From the NCBI GenBank assembly GCA_013176395.1, contig JABMLP010000010.1:1116001-1180000 (forward strand): DNA of 64,000 nt, given 5' to 3'. The translations under genes and the position numbers were made by a program. Origin of the DNA: Venturia oleaginea (lineage: Eukaryota > Ascomycota > Dothideomycetes > Venturiales > Venturiaceae). Of the stretch, positions 38,949-49,263 are shown piece by piece; positions within the stretch are counted from its first letter, which is position 1, and each line of letters opens with the position of its first letter. Below the pieces are notes generated by a model that was not told the DNA's origin, made no database searches, and was given only the letters and a program-made list of their open reading frames with translations.

Positions 38949-41900
38949 GATTGATTGATTGATTGATTGATTTTATCCTACTCGGTTGCAGCCGCTTAAT
39001 CACGCAGCTATGTCCGGTTAGGAGGACTTCATCAGACAGCCGACACGTGATAGATTATATAATCCACCGCGCCCCACTTCGCCCCGTTCACTGAAACAAG
39101 ACCAGCTGTCCCCTCCGTCCTCCCTCTTTTCCCTTAACCAGTATCTCCAAATGCCCGCTGGCTCTTGTAGATACTGGTTATTCTGCTAGTATATCTGTGC
39201 TATGTAGACTCAAGAGGCAATGCCTCGTGTTTCGCTATTCCTTCTACCTACAGTCTCCCTCTAATGCTCAGCTTGTCTATCTGTTTCGCCTTATCCCTCA
39301 AGGCCAATGGGTTCCCTAAGTATGTTTCTGCTTGTGAAAGTTGCCTTGCACCAGATTCCTATGCGGCGGTGTATTTGGTTGTGTGATGCTGGAGACAATA
39401 GTAACCATCGTAGTCGTGATTTCGCTGCTTGGGTGTGATACTCCGGGTATGCCCGTGGACGAGGCTGTCTGGTAGCTGCCGTATTGTATGGCGCCGATCG
39501 TGCTATAGACCTGCCGTCTTATAGTCGGAGCCTATCTGCTGCTAGTCGCTCTCCCTACTTGCTATATCACGCTCCTACTCTTGCCAATGCCATAACTGGG
39601 ACGCAACAGTCTGGGGAGAGGCTCAAGGCTACGTCTGCTGGCTTGTAGGGAGGGGATTTGCCGCCAATAAGCTCCTTCTATACGTCCTTACTGCTTACTG
39701 TGTTGCGCACCTACTCTTGCCAATGCCATAACTGGGACGCAACAGTTTGGGGAGAGGCTCAAGGCTCTGGACATCAGCTTGCAGCAGGACGGTTTGCGGA
39801 GACGATAGTAGATGAGGTTCTCTAGCAGCTGCCGTATCGTGTCGCACCGATTGTGTTGTAGACCTGTCGTCTTATAGTCGGAGCCTATCTGCTGCTAGTC
39901 GCTCTCCCTGCTTGCTATATCGCGCACCTACTCTTGCCAATGCCATAACTGGGACGCAACAGTTTGGGGAGAGGCTCAAGGCTCTGGACATCAGCTTGCA
40001 GCAGGACGGTTTGCGGAGACGATAGTAGATGAGGTTCTCTAGCAGCTGCCGTATCGTGTCGCACCGATTGTGTTGTAGACCTGTCGTCTTATAGTCGGAG
40101 CCTATCTGCTGCTAGTCGCTCTCCCTGCTTGCTATATCGCGCACCTACTCTTGCCAATGCCATAACTGGGACGCAACAGTCTGGGGAGAGGCTCAAGGCT
40201 ACGTCTGCTAGCTTACAGGGAGGGGATTTGCCGCCAATAGGCTCCTTCTATGCGTCCTTACTACTTACTGTGTCGCGCACCTACTCTTGCCAATGCCATA
40301 ACTGGGAGGCAACAGTTTGGGGAGAGGCTCAAGGCTCTGGGCAACAGCTTGTAGCAGGACGGTTTGCCAAGACGTTGGGAGAGGTTGTCTAGTCGTTGCA
40401 GTGGTGTGTGGTGCCGATTGTTGCGCACCGGGCGTCTGGTGTTTGAGTTGTGTTGAAGGTATTGCCGTTCTAGCAGTGACTCGTCGACTCGGAGCGTTGC
40501 AGTGTCATCTGGGGTGATGGACTAGCCGGGAGATAGTGACTAGATGGTTGCTGTTGTCTTTGGTGGACGCATCGTTCGTGTAGCTTGCTCATGTATTCGT
40601 CTGCTTGCTCTGCCGTGGCCGCGACGGCGACTCTAGAGATATCTCATCGACGCTGAGGGACGCGCGATGGCCTCTAGAGGCCGGAGCGGCCACTGGCAGA
40701 GGTGTTTTGATGATCCTTAGATGATACTTCTGTAAATTCCAAAAATTGAGTTCTCGCTGTGTGTGCTGTTTTCCTGGCCCACAAGAGGGGACTGGTGCAA
40801 CCAGGTCAGTCCTAAGAGAGAATAGCACGTGCAGGAGTCACGTGATGTTCCCACAGTTTCCAACAGCACTTGGCATTGCCCACAGTGTGGGAAGTGAAAA
40901 ACAGCACACACAGCGAGAACTCAATTTTTGGAATTTACAGAAGTATCATCTAAGGATCATCAAAACACCTCTGCCAGTGGCCGCTCCGGCCTCTAGAGGC
41001 CATCGCGCGTCCCTCAGCGTCGATGAGATATCTCTAGAGTCGCCGTCGCGGCCACGGCAGAGCAAGCAGACGAATACATGAGCAAGCTACACGAACGATG
41101 CGTCCACCAAAGACAACAGCAACCATCTAGTCACTATCTCCCGGCTAGTCCATCACCCCAGATGACACTGCAACGCTCCGAGTCGACGAGTCACTGCTAG
41201 AACGGCAATACCTTCAACACAACTCAAACACCAGACGCCCGGTGCGCAACAATCGGCACCACACACCACTGCAACGACTAGACAACCTCTCCCAACGTCT
41301 TGGCAAACCGTCCTGCTACAAGCTGTTGCCCAGAGCCTTGAGCCTCTCCCCAAACTGTTGCCTCCCAGTTATGGCATTGGCAAGAGTAGGTGCGCGACAC
41401 AGTAAGTAGTAAGGACGCATAGAAGGAGCCTATTGGCGGCAAATCCCCTCCCTGTAAGCTAGCAGACGTAGCCTTGAGCCTCTCCCCAGACTGTTGCGTC
41501 CCAGTTATGGCATTGGCAAGAGTATTGGCGGCAAATCCCCTCCCTACAAGCCAGCAGACGTAGCCTTGAGCCTCTCCCCAGACTGTTGCGTCCCAGTTAT
41601 GGCATTGGCAAGAGTAGGAGCGTGATATAGCAAGTAGGGAGAGCGACTAGCAGCAGATAGGCTCCGACTATAAGACGGCAGGTCTATAGCACGATCGGCG
41701 CCATACAATACGGCAGCTACCAGACAGCCTCGTCCACGGGCATACCCGGAGTATCACACCCAAGCAGCGAAATCACGACTACGATGGTTACTATTGTCTC
41801 CAGCATCACACAACCAAATACACCGCCGCATAGGAATCTGGTGCAAGGCAACTTTCACAAGCAGAAACATACTTAGGGAACCCATTGGCCTTGAGGGATA

Positions 41901-42247
41901 AGGCGAAACAGATAGACAAGCTGAGCATTAGAGGGAGACTGTAGGTAGAAGGATAGCGAAACACGAGGCATTGCCTCTTGAGTCTACATAGCACAGATAT
42001 ACTAGCAGAATAACCAGTATCTACAAGAGCCAGCGGGCATTTGGAGATACTGGTTAAGGGAAAAGAGGGAGGACGGAGGGGACAGCTGGTCTTGTTTCAG
42101 TGAACGGGGCGAAGTGGGGCGCGGTGGATTATATAATCTATCACGTGTCGGCTGTCTGATGAAGTCCTCCTAACCGGACATAGCTGCGTGATTAAGCGGC
42201 TGCAACCGAGTAGGATAAAATCAATCAATCAATCAATCAATCAATCT
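38949..42247. repeat. 3.3-kb near-perfect palindrome
   Basis: Left arm 38949–40772 and right arm 40898–42247 are inverse copies around a unique loop of about 125 bp (40773–40897). The arms match almost base for base over roughly 1.35 kb. One single-base length difference is visible near 39240, where the left arm has TATTCC and the right arm TATCC in the same sense. The left arm also holds about 478 extra bp (39670–40147), made of the same tandem subrepeats. Outer ends are (GATT)6 and (AATC)7. No intact coding sequence lies inside; all frames carry stops. Confidence 0.95.
39556..40330 (+). repeat. Tandem subrepeats inside the left palindrome arm
   Basis: Four or five copies of a block containing CTACTCTTGCCAATGCC, ATAACTGGGACGCAAC and GGGGAGAGGCTCAAGGC, spaced at roughly 100–190 bp. 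Two consecutive long blocks ending AGATGAGGTTCTCTAGCA (39827 and 40030 region) are nearly identical. The right arm has fewer copies, which accounts for the arm length difference. Confidence 0.85.
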
Positions 42248-42770
42248 CTTGTGTGCCCAACGGATTCCACTCCACATCAGTCCTAACAACAACTTCTTGT
42301 TATCCAACCATCCTCTGCAAGTCCCGCTGTCCCTGCTCTTTGGTCTTGAGGTGATCTGTAACACAATTGAATCTCGTTTTGTATCTACATCGGTAGATGA
42401 AGCCGAATTTGCTGTTGAAAACGGGACAGAATCTGAGGCTGAGGCCGCCGAGATCTATTTGAATAGAGGCGGTAACCTTTACGCTGACTCCGAGAATGAC
42501 GAGGCTGATCTTCAGCCTGATTCGCCCGCGAGGTCACTAATGGCGGAGAGTTTGAGGGCTGAGGTTGACGGCGAGGCTGACGATAAGGTGGAGAAGCCTA
42601 CGAGTTTACTACTAACGCTCTCACCACTAAAGAAGGGCCGTAAAAGGGCCCGCTCAGTGTTACCAATCACGTTACCAGTTGGCCGCGGCCGTCGAGTGCG
42701 AGCACGTCAACCGTGCGGTTTCTGCGGTTCAGAGGGCCACCTCGCTGACAACTGCAAGGCTAAATCATAG
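42248..42770 (+). pseudogene. Orphan zinc-knuckle ORF beside the palindrome
   Basis: An open frame beginning without ATG (TTG at 42249). It contains an acidic central part, a basic Arg-rich stretch and a C-terminal CX2CX4HX4C knuckle (CGFCGSEGHLADNC) followed by KAKS and a stop. This is the usual tail of a transposase or Gag. The 5' part is missing: the frame begins at the edge of the palindrome, which may have replaced or truncated it. Confidence 0.5.
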
Positions 42771-43615
42771 CCTTACGATCTCTGTGTATTTGTTACCGCC
42801 CTAGGAGTTGCCCGGGGCTTGGATTTCTGTTTCAAATGCGTGACGTCGTTCAGCGGCGTCAGAATAGTCAGAATAGTTCAAATATACGGTCAAATTCTTT
42901 GTACATATCTCTGTTTAAACGTCACATGATGGATGGAGATAGTCGGTCTTCAATATATACATTCTATGCCTCGTACGTACATTTTTTGTGGAACATATAT
43001 TTCGAGACCCGTACATACATTCACGGACTACTACTTACATTTGAAGTCCAGAACATATCCATTCAGTGGTCAGGACAGAATGTATGTATGAGTCCTTAGT
43101 ATGTATGTACGAGGTCATTTCGGCGATGTATGTTGGTTTTGAGTCATTAGCCACATTCAAAGATCACCCTCTTCATGCCTCCTGGAAGTCTGGATCTGTG
43201 CTTTTGTCGACTGGCTTCACCAGAACGACTGAATGGCTAGATAGCATTGAACATGCCCTGTACTTGTCGACAAGTATATTTATGCTCGTTTCTTTTGAGC
43301 AAAACGACCAGTGGTTGGGATGTCAGCTATGGGGGTGATTTTTGCATCGTTAAAAAGTTTATATTCAGACAATTCGTTTGGCTATTAAATTGGCTATTAA
43401 ATTGACTAAATCGGGTGCCATTTGACTGCGTTAAATAAAGAAGAGAGGTAGAGATATCTCGGCTCTCCCGGTGATGTTTCCTCTCGTCTTTAGCCTGTTA
43501 CTACCTAGCTAATCTGGGCTTACTAGTTAAAGTAAATACTGATAGTGTTGATGGTAGACTTCGTAAAAAGTGAACCATTGAAGGCTGTGTTCTGTAGGTA
43601 ATTGTTGTATCTATC
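42771..43615. other. Transposon-island sequence without a gene
   Basis: AT-rich, with repeated ACATACAT-type motifs at about 42975–43130. It contains the inverted partner of 35079–35143, listed separately. No gene supported. Confidence 0.45.
43090..43152 (-). repeat. Inverted repeat partner of 35079–35143
   Basis: Read on the minus strand, this matches the sequence just left of the nearly intact Fot1 element, including ACCAACATACATCGCCGA. Confidence 0.75.
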
Positions 43616-43617
43616 TA

Positions 43618-44377
43618 ACGTATTCCACCACCGAGCCGGCCACTTTTCCTTGGCACAGCCCTTATCCTCTTCAACACGTAATGTCTCAACAACGCAACGC
43701 GATAGCCGTTCAAGAAGAAGGTAGAAACGATCTCGCTCTTCAGGCTTATACCCCTGGCCAATTTCAAAGCCTACGGCGCGCTGCTACAGCCTTTAACGTT
43801 AAACACCAAAGGCTCTCTGATCGGCTCCGCGGAATCACCTCTCCATCTCAAACTCGCCCAAACTCTCATAAGCTCACTACGATAGAAGAGCAAACGATTA
43901 TCCGATATATCCTCGATCTCGATTCGCGAGGATTCGCGCTGAATTTATGTTAAACCAGAACGCTCTACTTATTGCACGAAACCACGAGCTTGAAGAGCAA
44001 TTGGCAGTAATGACGAAGCGAAAATGGCGTAAAAGGAAGCGGATCCAGCAAGGTGGTACTGTAGAGTATGGGACTGCAGCAGCGCGGGTAGCTGCTAAGG
44101 CGTCTGTTGCGCCTCAGGGATCAAAGAATACTCGTAGTAGTGGTGATCAAGAAACAGCCCGACCAACTCAAAGGCGCTGTGGGAACTGCGGCGCGACTGG
44201 GCACAATGCGCGAACGTGTAAAAAGGATATCGAAATATCTTCTGAATCAGATAGTAGCACGACGGACTTGGAATCTATTGTTGATAGCGATGAAATTGAA
44301 GAGTCGTAACATGAGTTGGTCGTGCCAAGGAAAAGTGGCCGGCTCGGTGGTTTGGCCGGCTCGGTGGTGGAATACGT
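43618..44377 (+). mobile_element. Internally deleted Fot1/pogo element, 760 bp
   Basis: ACGTATTCCACCACCGAGCC at the left and its inverse at the right, flanked by TA (43616–43617 and 44378–44379). The 17-bp unit is present once at the left and twice at the right. It shares its coding ends with the 35144 element but lacks the middle of the transposase. Confidence 0.92.
43681..44309 (+). pseudogene. Internally deleted Fot1 transposase
   Basis: The N-terminal 87 residues (start 43681) correspond to the DNA-binding part of the 35292 transposase and stop soon after DSRGFA. A frame from about 43947 to 44309 corresponds to its C-terminus and keeps an intact CCHC knuckle (CGNCGATGHNARTC) and the acidic end DSDEIEES. 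The junction at about 43938 falls in GCGC, a four-base sequence present at both corresponding positions of the full-length element, so microhomology-mediated loss is likely. The whole catalytic core is gone. Confidence 0.88.
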
Positions 44378-44544
44378 TATTCCAAGCACGAAGACGGAAT
44401 GAAAGAAACGCCCACTCCCCCTAGGCTACGTAATCCGATTACATAAAATATGGTTTCCACACCTCAAGGACTGGCCATTCGCTTACAGATACGGCTTTAC
44501 AGTGCTCTCCTTTCTTTCCGTTCATCGAAATCCAGGTGCCGCCG

Positions 44545-46124
44545 ATGATGTTTGCCGCCGTTGCCCCCATAGCCACGAAGAGATTGGAATTTATCAATTT
44601 GTCGGATCCTAGTGATGCAAAAGCAGCTGCTATACGAACGAAGGTCCGCAAACGTGTCATGAAAGATATTGGACGAGCTCGGCGTCGGCCGAAAAAAGGT
44701 CCTACCAATTTCGAACTCGTCTTCAATCCGCAGTGCCAGCTTGGATCGCGAGAAATCGATCCATTCGTGAGATTCCCAATAGAGATGGGGCCAACTGAGA
44801 AACATCTTCTCTCCATGAGTATGTTTTTTGCACAGAAATCTGTACATGTAGAACCTCGGTCCTGCCAGCAATTGTTGGAGCAAATCTGCTTACTGAGGGG
44901 TGACAAGTGTTGCTGACAACGAATGCTGATCGCCAACAGTTTTCCGCGATGTCGACTGTACCCAATATGCTCACCGATACGAATGGTTTTCCGTCACGCT
45001 GATTGATGAAGCTACCATGCTATTGGTTCTATCAAATTCAGCAGCTCATAGAGACCGTGTAAACGGCCTTCCACTCAGGCAGAAAAGTCCTGATACCGAC
45101 CAACTATATCTGCGAGCTCTGGTATCAGTGAATAGACGGCTGCTCCAACCCGAGCCAGACATATCAGAGGGTCTGATTGGAGCAATCTCTGGATTGATTA
45201 CACACAATGTGAGTCGTGTGAGTGGGAATAGCTGTGCAATGGGACTGACGAATTATTAGGACATTGTTGGTAACTATGAGGAGTGGACTGTTCATGTTAA
45301 TGGTCTTGAAAAATTGCTAGCCATGCGAGGAGGCAATTAATGGTATCTCTGTGCGAGAGTTGAGGGATACGATACTCTAGTAGGATGGTCGTCAATTTCC
45401 TGCTAGATTTCATATTGACATGGATAGCATTGAGCTTCGCGGAGCATTTTACCAGGACATTGTTCCCAGGTTTCCTCTCTCGGTGACTTGGGTTCCATAC
45501 ACTACCGTCGAAGGCGAATGTCATGGTACGCTGGAGTCCTCCGCCTTAAACTTGGCAACTAGAATATTCCACCCACACGACCTGGCCGCAGACTTACAAA
45601 GATCTTGTGCACTGCTCTCTCCTGACACAAGAAGAATCTAGACTAACTTCTGGTCGATCCTGGCTGGAATCATCCCACGGTGGCAGCTGGCCGAATGCTC
45701 AAATCCATCGCATCGCCTCCTGGCGGCCTGTGCAGGATATCCAGTCTGCAGACTTGGCCAGCATCAAAGAAGAATTTCTGCGCCTAGCATCTCTTTTATA
45801 CCTCGGCATCGTGTGGCCAAGTTCGGAGTTTTGCCTCTCGGCACTGCAATTTACTCCAAAAAGCTTTACAAATTGCACCGTCGTCAGCCGCTATTTTGGG
45901 GAGAGCTGTGGCCATTTGAAGCATGGTATCTGCTCATCGGTGCTGTTGGTTCGTCAGGAGAGACAAGACAATTCTTCTTTGAAGAAATATGGGCTTTGTG
46001 TTTGAGGGATGGGGTGAGCGTTGACGAGGTCTTGAGGAAGGCGAAAGAGGTGATGTGTGTCGAAGATGCCTTTGGTGATATCGATATCTACAAAGAGATG
46101 ACGCGGGATGTGAGAATGGTGTAA
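44545..46124 (+). pseudogene. Fungal-specific transcription-factor-domain gene, frameshifted
   Basis: Resembles the fungal transcription-factor C-terminal family (Fungal_trans_2 type) that regulates many accessory pathways. Exon 1 is 44545–44818 with the conserved basic RSHVMR-like region (VRKRVMKDIGRARRR). Introns are good: 44819–44939 (GTATGT to CAACAG) and 45209–45259 (GTGAGT to TTATTAG). After splicing, the frame reads through EWTVHVNGLEKLLAMRGG, then a frame change in GGCAATTAATGG (about 45337) puts a stop in frame. A further change of frame at about 45815 separates LLYLGIVW from KFGVLPLGT. The C-terminal end (to 46124) is again typical. No zinc-cluster start is seen. Confidence 0.6.
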
Positions 46125-46260
46125 TTGACTTGAGGACTAGATACATAAACATGACCACACCACTTACTTGCTCTGCGAGAGAAAGAAAGATAGACACATC
46201 ACAATGAAAGTAGAAGCCGACAGCGATCTGTCAAAGGAGGAAGCATAGTAGTCTTTTTCT
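46125..46260. other. Spacer between TF pseudogene and P450 relic
   Basis: Short spacer; no feature supported. Confidence 0.4.
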
Positions 46261-46329
46261 AATCCCAAGGAGAACCCGCTGAACTGGATTCTTCCTGCTT
46301 ACGAGTCGATGTGGCGTATCGTTCTCATC
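46261..46329 (+). pseudogene. Inverted relic of the P450 I-helix region
   Basis: The plus strand encodes ENPLNWILPAYESMWRIV, almost the same as RNPMNWILPAYETMWRVV in the adjacent minus-strand P450 gene (about 47140–47205). The match covers only some 60 bp and the rest is not recognisable, so this is a remnant of an inverted duplicate or of a lost paralogue. Confidence 0.7.
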
Positions 46330-46457
46330 ACGGTCAGACAGGTCTACTTCCATACGATTACTTTCCCGTGAAAGCAATGCTAAAGTCATGACACGCTTTT
46401 TAGAGAGCCATGCAGAAGAACCTTCCGCAATGAAGACAAGCTCTGCAGCATATCCGC

Positions 46458-47840
46458 TCACCACCTGATAAACATACCCAACAACTGGTCCTTCTGCACA
46501 ACCAGATCCAGATAACCCTCTCGCCCAGACTCCATAGCCTGCCCAACTGGCGGCAAGGTACCTTCAACAACCTTCCAGTTACCTTCCAGGCTTCGCGATA
46601 GCGTTCCCACCAACAAAGCGATCATTCTCCATCCAAGGTAACTCTGATCGGCAGGGCACTGGAACTTACCAGCACCAAATGGCATGAAGCCCTTATCTTC
46701 AACGGCTTTGTGCGCCTTGGCACTGCCAGGAGAAGAGTCCTCAAAAATCTTCTTTTCAATCTCAATCCAACGGTTCGGATCGAATGTCAGAGGTTGGTAC
46801 ACTGCCAACAATGGGAGCCGTTGGCAGGCTTCAATGTTGGCTTTCGAAACGACGTTTTGATTCGGGAATTGGCGATCGATACGACGAGTCGGTGGGTACA
46901 GCCTTAGACACTCTAAAGCGATGTGACGAGCTGAGAACTTGAAAATCTCACCGTCCTTGGGCAATGTGCTCTGATTTGGTTCGTCGATGAAGTAGTCCAG
47001 CGCTCGGAGCCAGTTTTCTTGTTTGTCTTCAGAAGCACCATAGATACGGACCATTAGGGCACGGAGTACAGCTCGCAACATTGGTTCTAGTACTGGAAGC
47101 CAGCCCTGTTGGACAAAATCATGGAAACGGACTCCAACAAGGCCACGGAGTACTACTCGCCACATGGTTTCATATGCTGGTAAAATCCAGTTCATCGGGT
47201 TGCGCTCGGAAACTGACAGGCTTGGGTCGTCACTGCTTGTGGTTCCACTGCTATCGAGGAGAGCATGGAGAGCCTTGTGTAAACTACCTTGATCCTTCCA
47301 CTCGATTTCAATGGACTCACCTGCATTCTTCGATGCTCGCCAGAGTCGATTGATCTCTCTATCGACAAGTGAAACATTATCGGCCGCGTTTGGTTCTTCA
47401 AAAACCGAAGTATCCAGGTCAAACAGGAATTTCAAAGAAACCTTCAGAGTTACGGACTGCACTAGATCAGCGAGATTAAGTTTCGTGCTTGATGCTTCGA
47501 TATCGGTAGATGCGGATTCGAGGGACAGTTTTACATAGTCGTCCCATTTTTCATTAGTGACCGCTTGTACCTTCGTATTGGCTTCCTTGACAAACGCCTT
47601 GGCCCAGCTGACATCCTGGGTCGTGAAAGCATTGTTGAGGCCGAAGACCCGGATGAGCCGCTTGTTAGGAAGATAGCGAGCTTTGAGGCATGCCGCGTAT
47701 CCACCTTGGAGCGTTGTACCATTGATTTTACAGTTTACGACTTGGAGAGCATTTTTGACCAGCAGACCAGCATCCTCGGCTCTCTGTTTTTCCGACTCTG
47801 GATTCGAACCTCTTGCCCAAGAGTCAATGTTGGAAAACAT
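46458..47840 (-). CDS. Cytochrome P450-like monooxygenase, 460 aa
   Basis: A haem monooxygenase; substrate unknown. Features: the ECLRLYPPTRRI helix (ExxR), FDPNRW, and the haem loop FMPFGAGKFQCPADQS, in which the Cys ligand is kept but the usual Arg (FGxGxRxC) is Phe-Gln. The I-helix region is NWILPAYETMWRVV. The frame opens with TTG at 47861; the first ATG is 47840, right after a CACAG acceptor-like site, so an upstream exon may exist. No N-terminal membrane anchor is visible in this reading, which supports a missing first exon or an atypical soluble form. The neighbouring TF pseudogene and dehydrogenase suggest a small accessory cluster, which I infer only from position. Confidence 0.75.
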   Translation of the reverse strand: MFSNIDSWARGSNPESEKQRAEDAGLLVKNALQVVNCKINGTTLQGGYAACLKARYLPNKRLIRVFGLNNAFTTQDVSWAKAFVKEANTKVQAVTNEKWDDYVKLSLESASTDIEASSTKLNLADLVQSVTLKVSLKFLFDLDTSVFEEPNAADNVSLVDREINRLWRASKNAGESIEIEWKDQGSLHKALHALLDSSGTTSSDDPSLSVSERNPMNWILPAYETMWRVVLRGLVGVRFHDFVQQGWLPVLEPMLRAVLRALMVRIYGASEDKQENWLRALDYFIDEPNQSTLPKDGEIFKFSARHIALECLRLYPPTRRIDRQFPNQNVVSKANIEACQRLPLLAVYQPLTFDPNRWIEIEKKIFEDSSPGSAKAHKAVEDKGFMPFGAGKFQCPADQSYLGWRMIALLVGTLSRSLEGNWKVVEGTLPPVGQAMESGREGYLDLVVQKDQLLGMFIRW

Positions 47841-48269
47841 TCTGTGGTATGAAGAAGGCAACAGTATGTTGAAGATTTTTCTGAGGAACGAAGATGTATA
47901 CTGAAGATGTACTTTTCCCTTGACTCCTTCTAAGCTTCTGATGTATGAGATGTAGAGACCACTTCCTGATTGTTCTTTGCGCTCTCCGGAGGTTCCTCCG
48001 TTGCTACATTCAATGCGCTGTCCTTGTGGCCTTGTTCACCCTTTGTCCCTGGATCTCTACCGCTCAAACTCCTGCTGACAAACTGTATTTTTGCTCCTCG
48101 TCAGGCATCGTGTGATGTTGGGGTTCGCGTGTACAAGCCATTGACTGTATCGACAGGATTGCTGCATGGCACACCCGAGAACTTGAGGAACTTGCCTTTC
48201 TTCGTTGTTGAACAATGCAAGATTGAGAGAAAGGAGAGTCTCAGATTTCTAACCTCGGAATTTTCGGGC
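47841..48269. other. Spacer
   Basis: No supported gene. Upstream side of the P450 gene. Confidence 0.35.
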
Positions 48270-48680
48270 CTACCCAATTAGTCCTAGCTTCTTATCATAT
48301 GCCAAATTGCACACCACCTTTCCGTCCCTCGTCACAACAACCAACGTGTATTCCATCCAGACTTCGCAGCCTTTCACGTCGAGACACTTCGATCCCTTGG
48401 ACGAGGATGAGATATGCCTGAGATCGCTTTCAGCAAAACACCGTCCGCCGACGATCGACGTTTCAGTTGCCTCCTTTTGAATTAGTGGAACGACGTGTGG
48501 TTCTCAAAAGCAGTCATGACTTCATCCATATCTCACAACCTGAACAGACGAGGATTGTCTTGAAACGAAACCTGTGCCTACCTTGGTGGAATCGGGATAT
48601 CGGACTCTCGCCTTTACGGAACCCGACCTCCAAATCTGCATCCTGGCTAAGAGTACCGCTTACCAGCGAATAGATACCAA
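48270..48680 (-). CDS. Possible small Cys-containing protein, gene model incomplete
   Basis: Function not recognised. Two minus-strand blocks look coding. One, about 48475–48270, has four Cys residues and contains KGCEVWMEYTLVV. The other, about 48645–48500, contains SGCEIWMKS. The two blocks share the GCExWM motif, so they may be duplicated exons or two small genes. A TGA lies between them and no splice pair that keeps the frame could be fixed. No start codon or signal peptide was placed. Confidence 0.3.
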
Positions 48681-49263
48681 TCAAACTAGTTGAAATCGTC
48701 CTGGGGCGCGCTGGTATGCACGCGAAGTGTTGACTCTCCTACATTGGCACAGTATAAACTTCATAGACCCTTCAGTTGAGTCCGATTTCGAAATCTCAGC
48801 GGTCCGGGGGATCAGCCAGATAAGCTTCCAGTGAGGAACATTCGGGATTGCTTGTCTAAGAACTCGCTCTGGCGATCAATTGCTTATGTGCAGCCTCAAC
48901 GTGCGTTGGGATGACGGTATGAAGAAAACCGTTTTGTTCTTAGACGTTCCGTTGTCTACCCTTCGCCAACAGCAGGAAAGAATTGGCTGTTCAGCCTGGA
49001 AATCGTCAATTGTACCACTCAGCCGGGGTCTTCAACAGCCTGTAAGAAACGGCCTCCATACGTCGTAAGGTTGTTGCGCGTAACCCTGTTGGTGCTCATG
49101 CAAATATCCTTAGACACTCGAAGGAAAAAGCAGAAGCTTTTTGCTGATTTTTCTAGGCTATTAGCGACCAACTTATATGTGTCCAGTATCTCTAAGTTCC
49201 TCCAAACAATCTTTACTTTTGCTAAACCGATCTCATCACTAGCTTTCCACTATTATCGCAAGC
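48681..49263. other. Spacer
   Basis: No supported gene. Probably the promoter of the dehydrogenase gene at its right end. Confidence 0.35.

Noticed and set aside
39556..41400. Open frames in the palindrome, such as VVAVVCGADCC and VDEISLESPSRP
   Set aside because: They occur as mirror pairs on both strands because of the palindrome and are short; no protein is supported.
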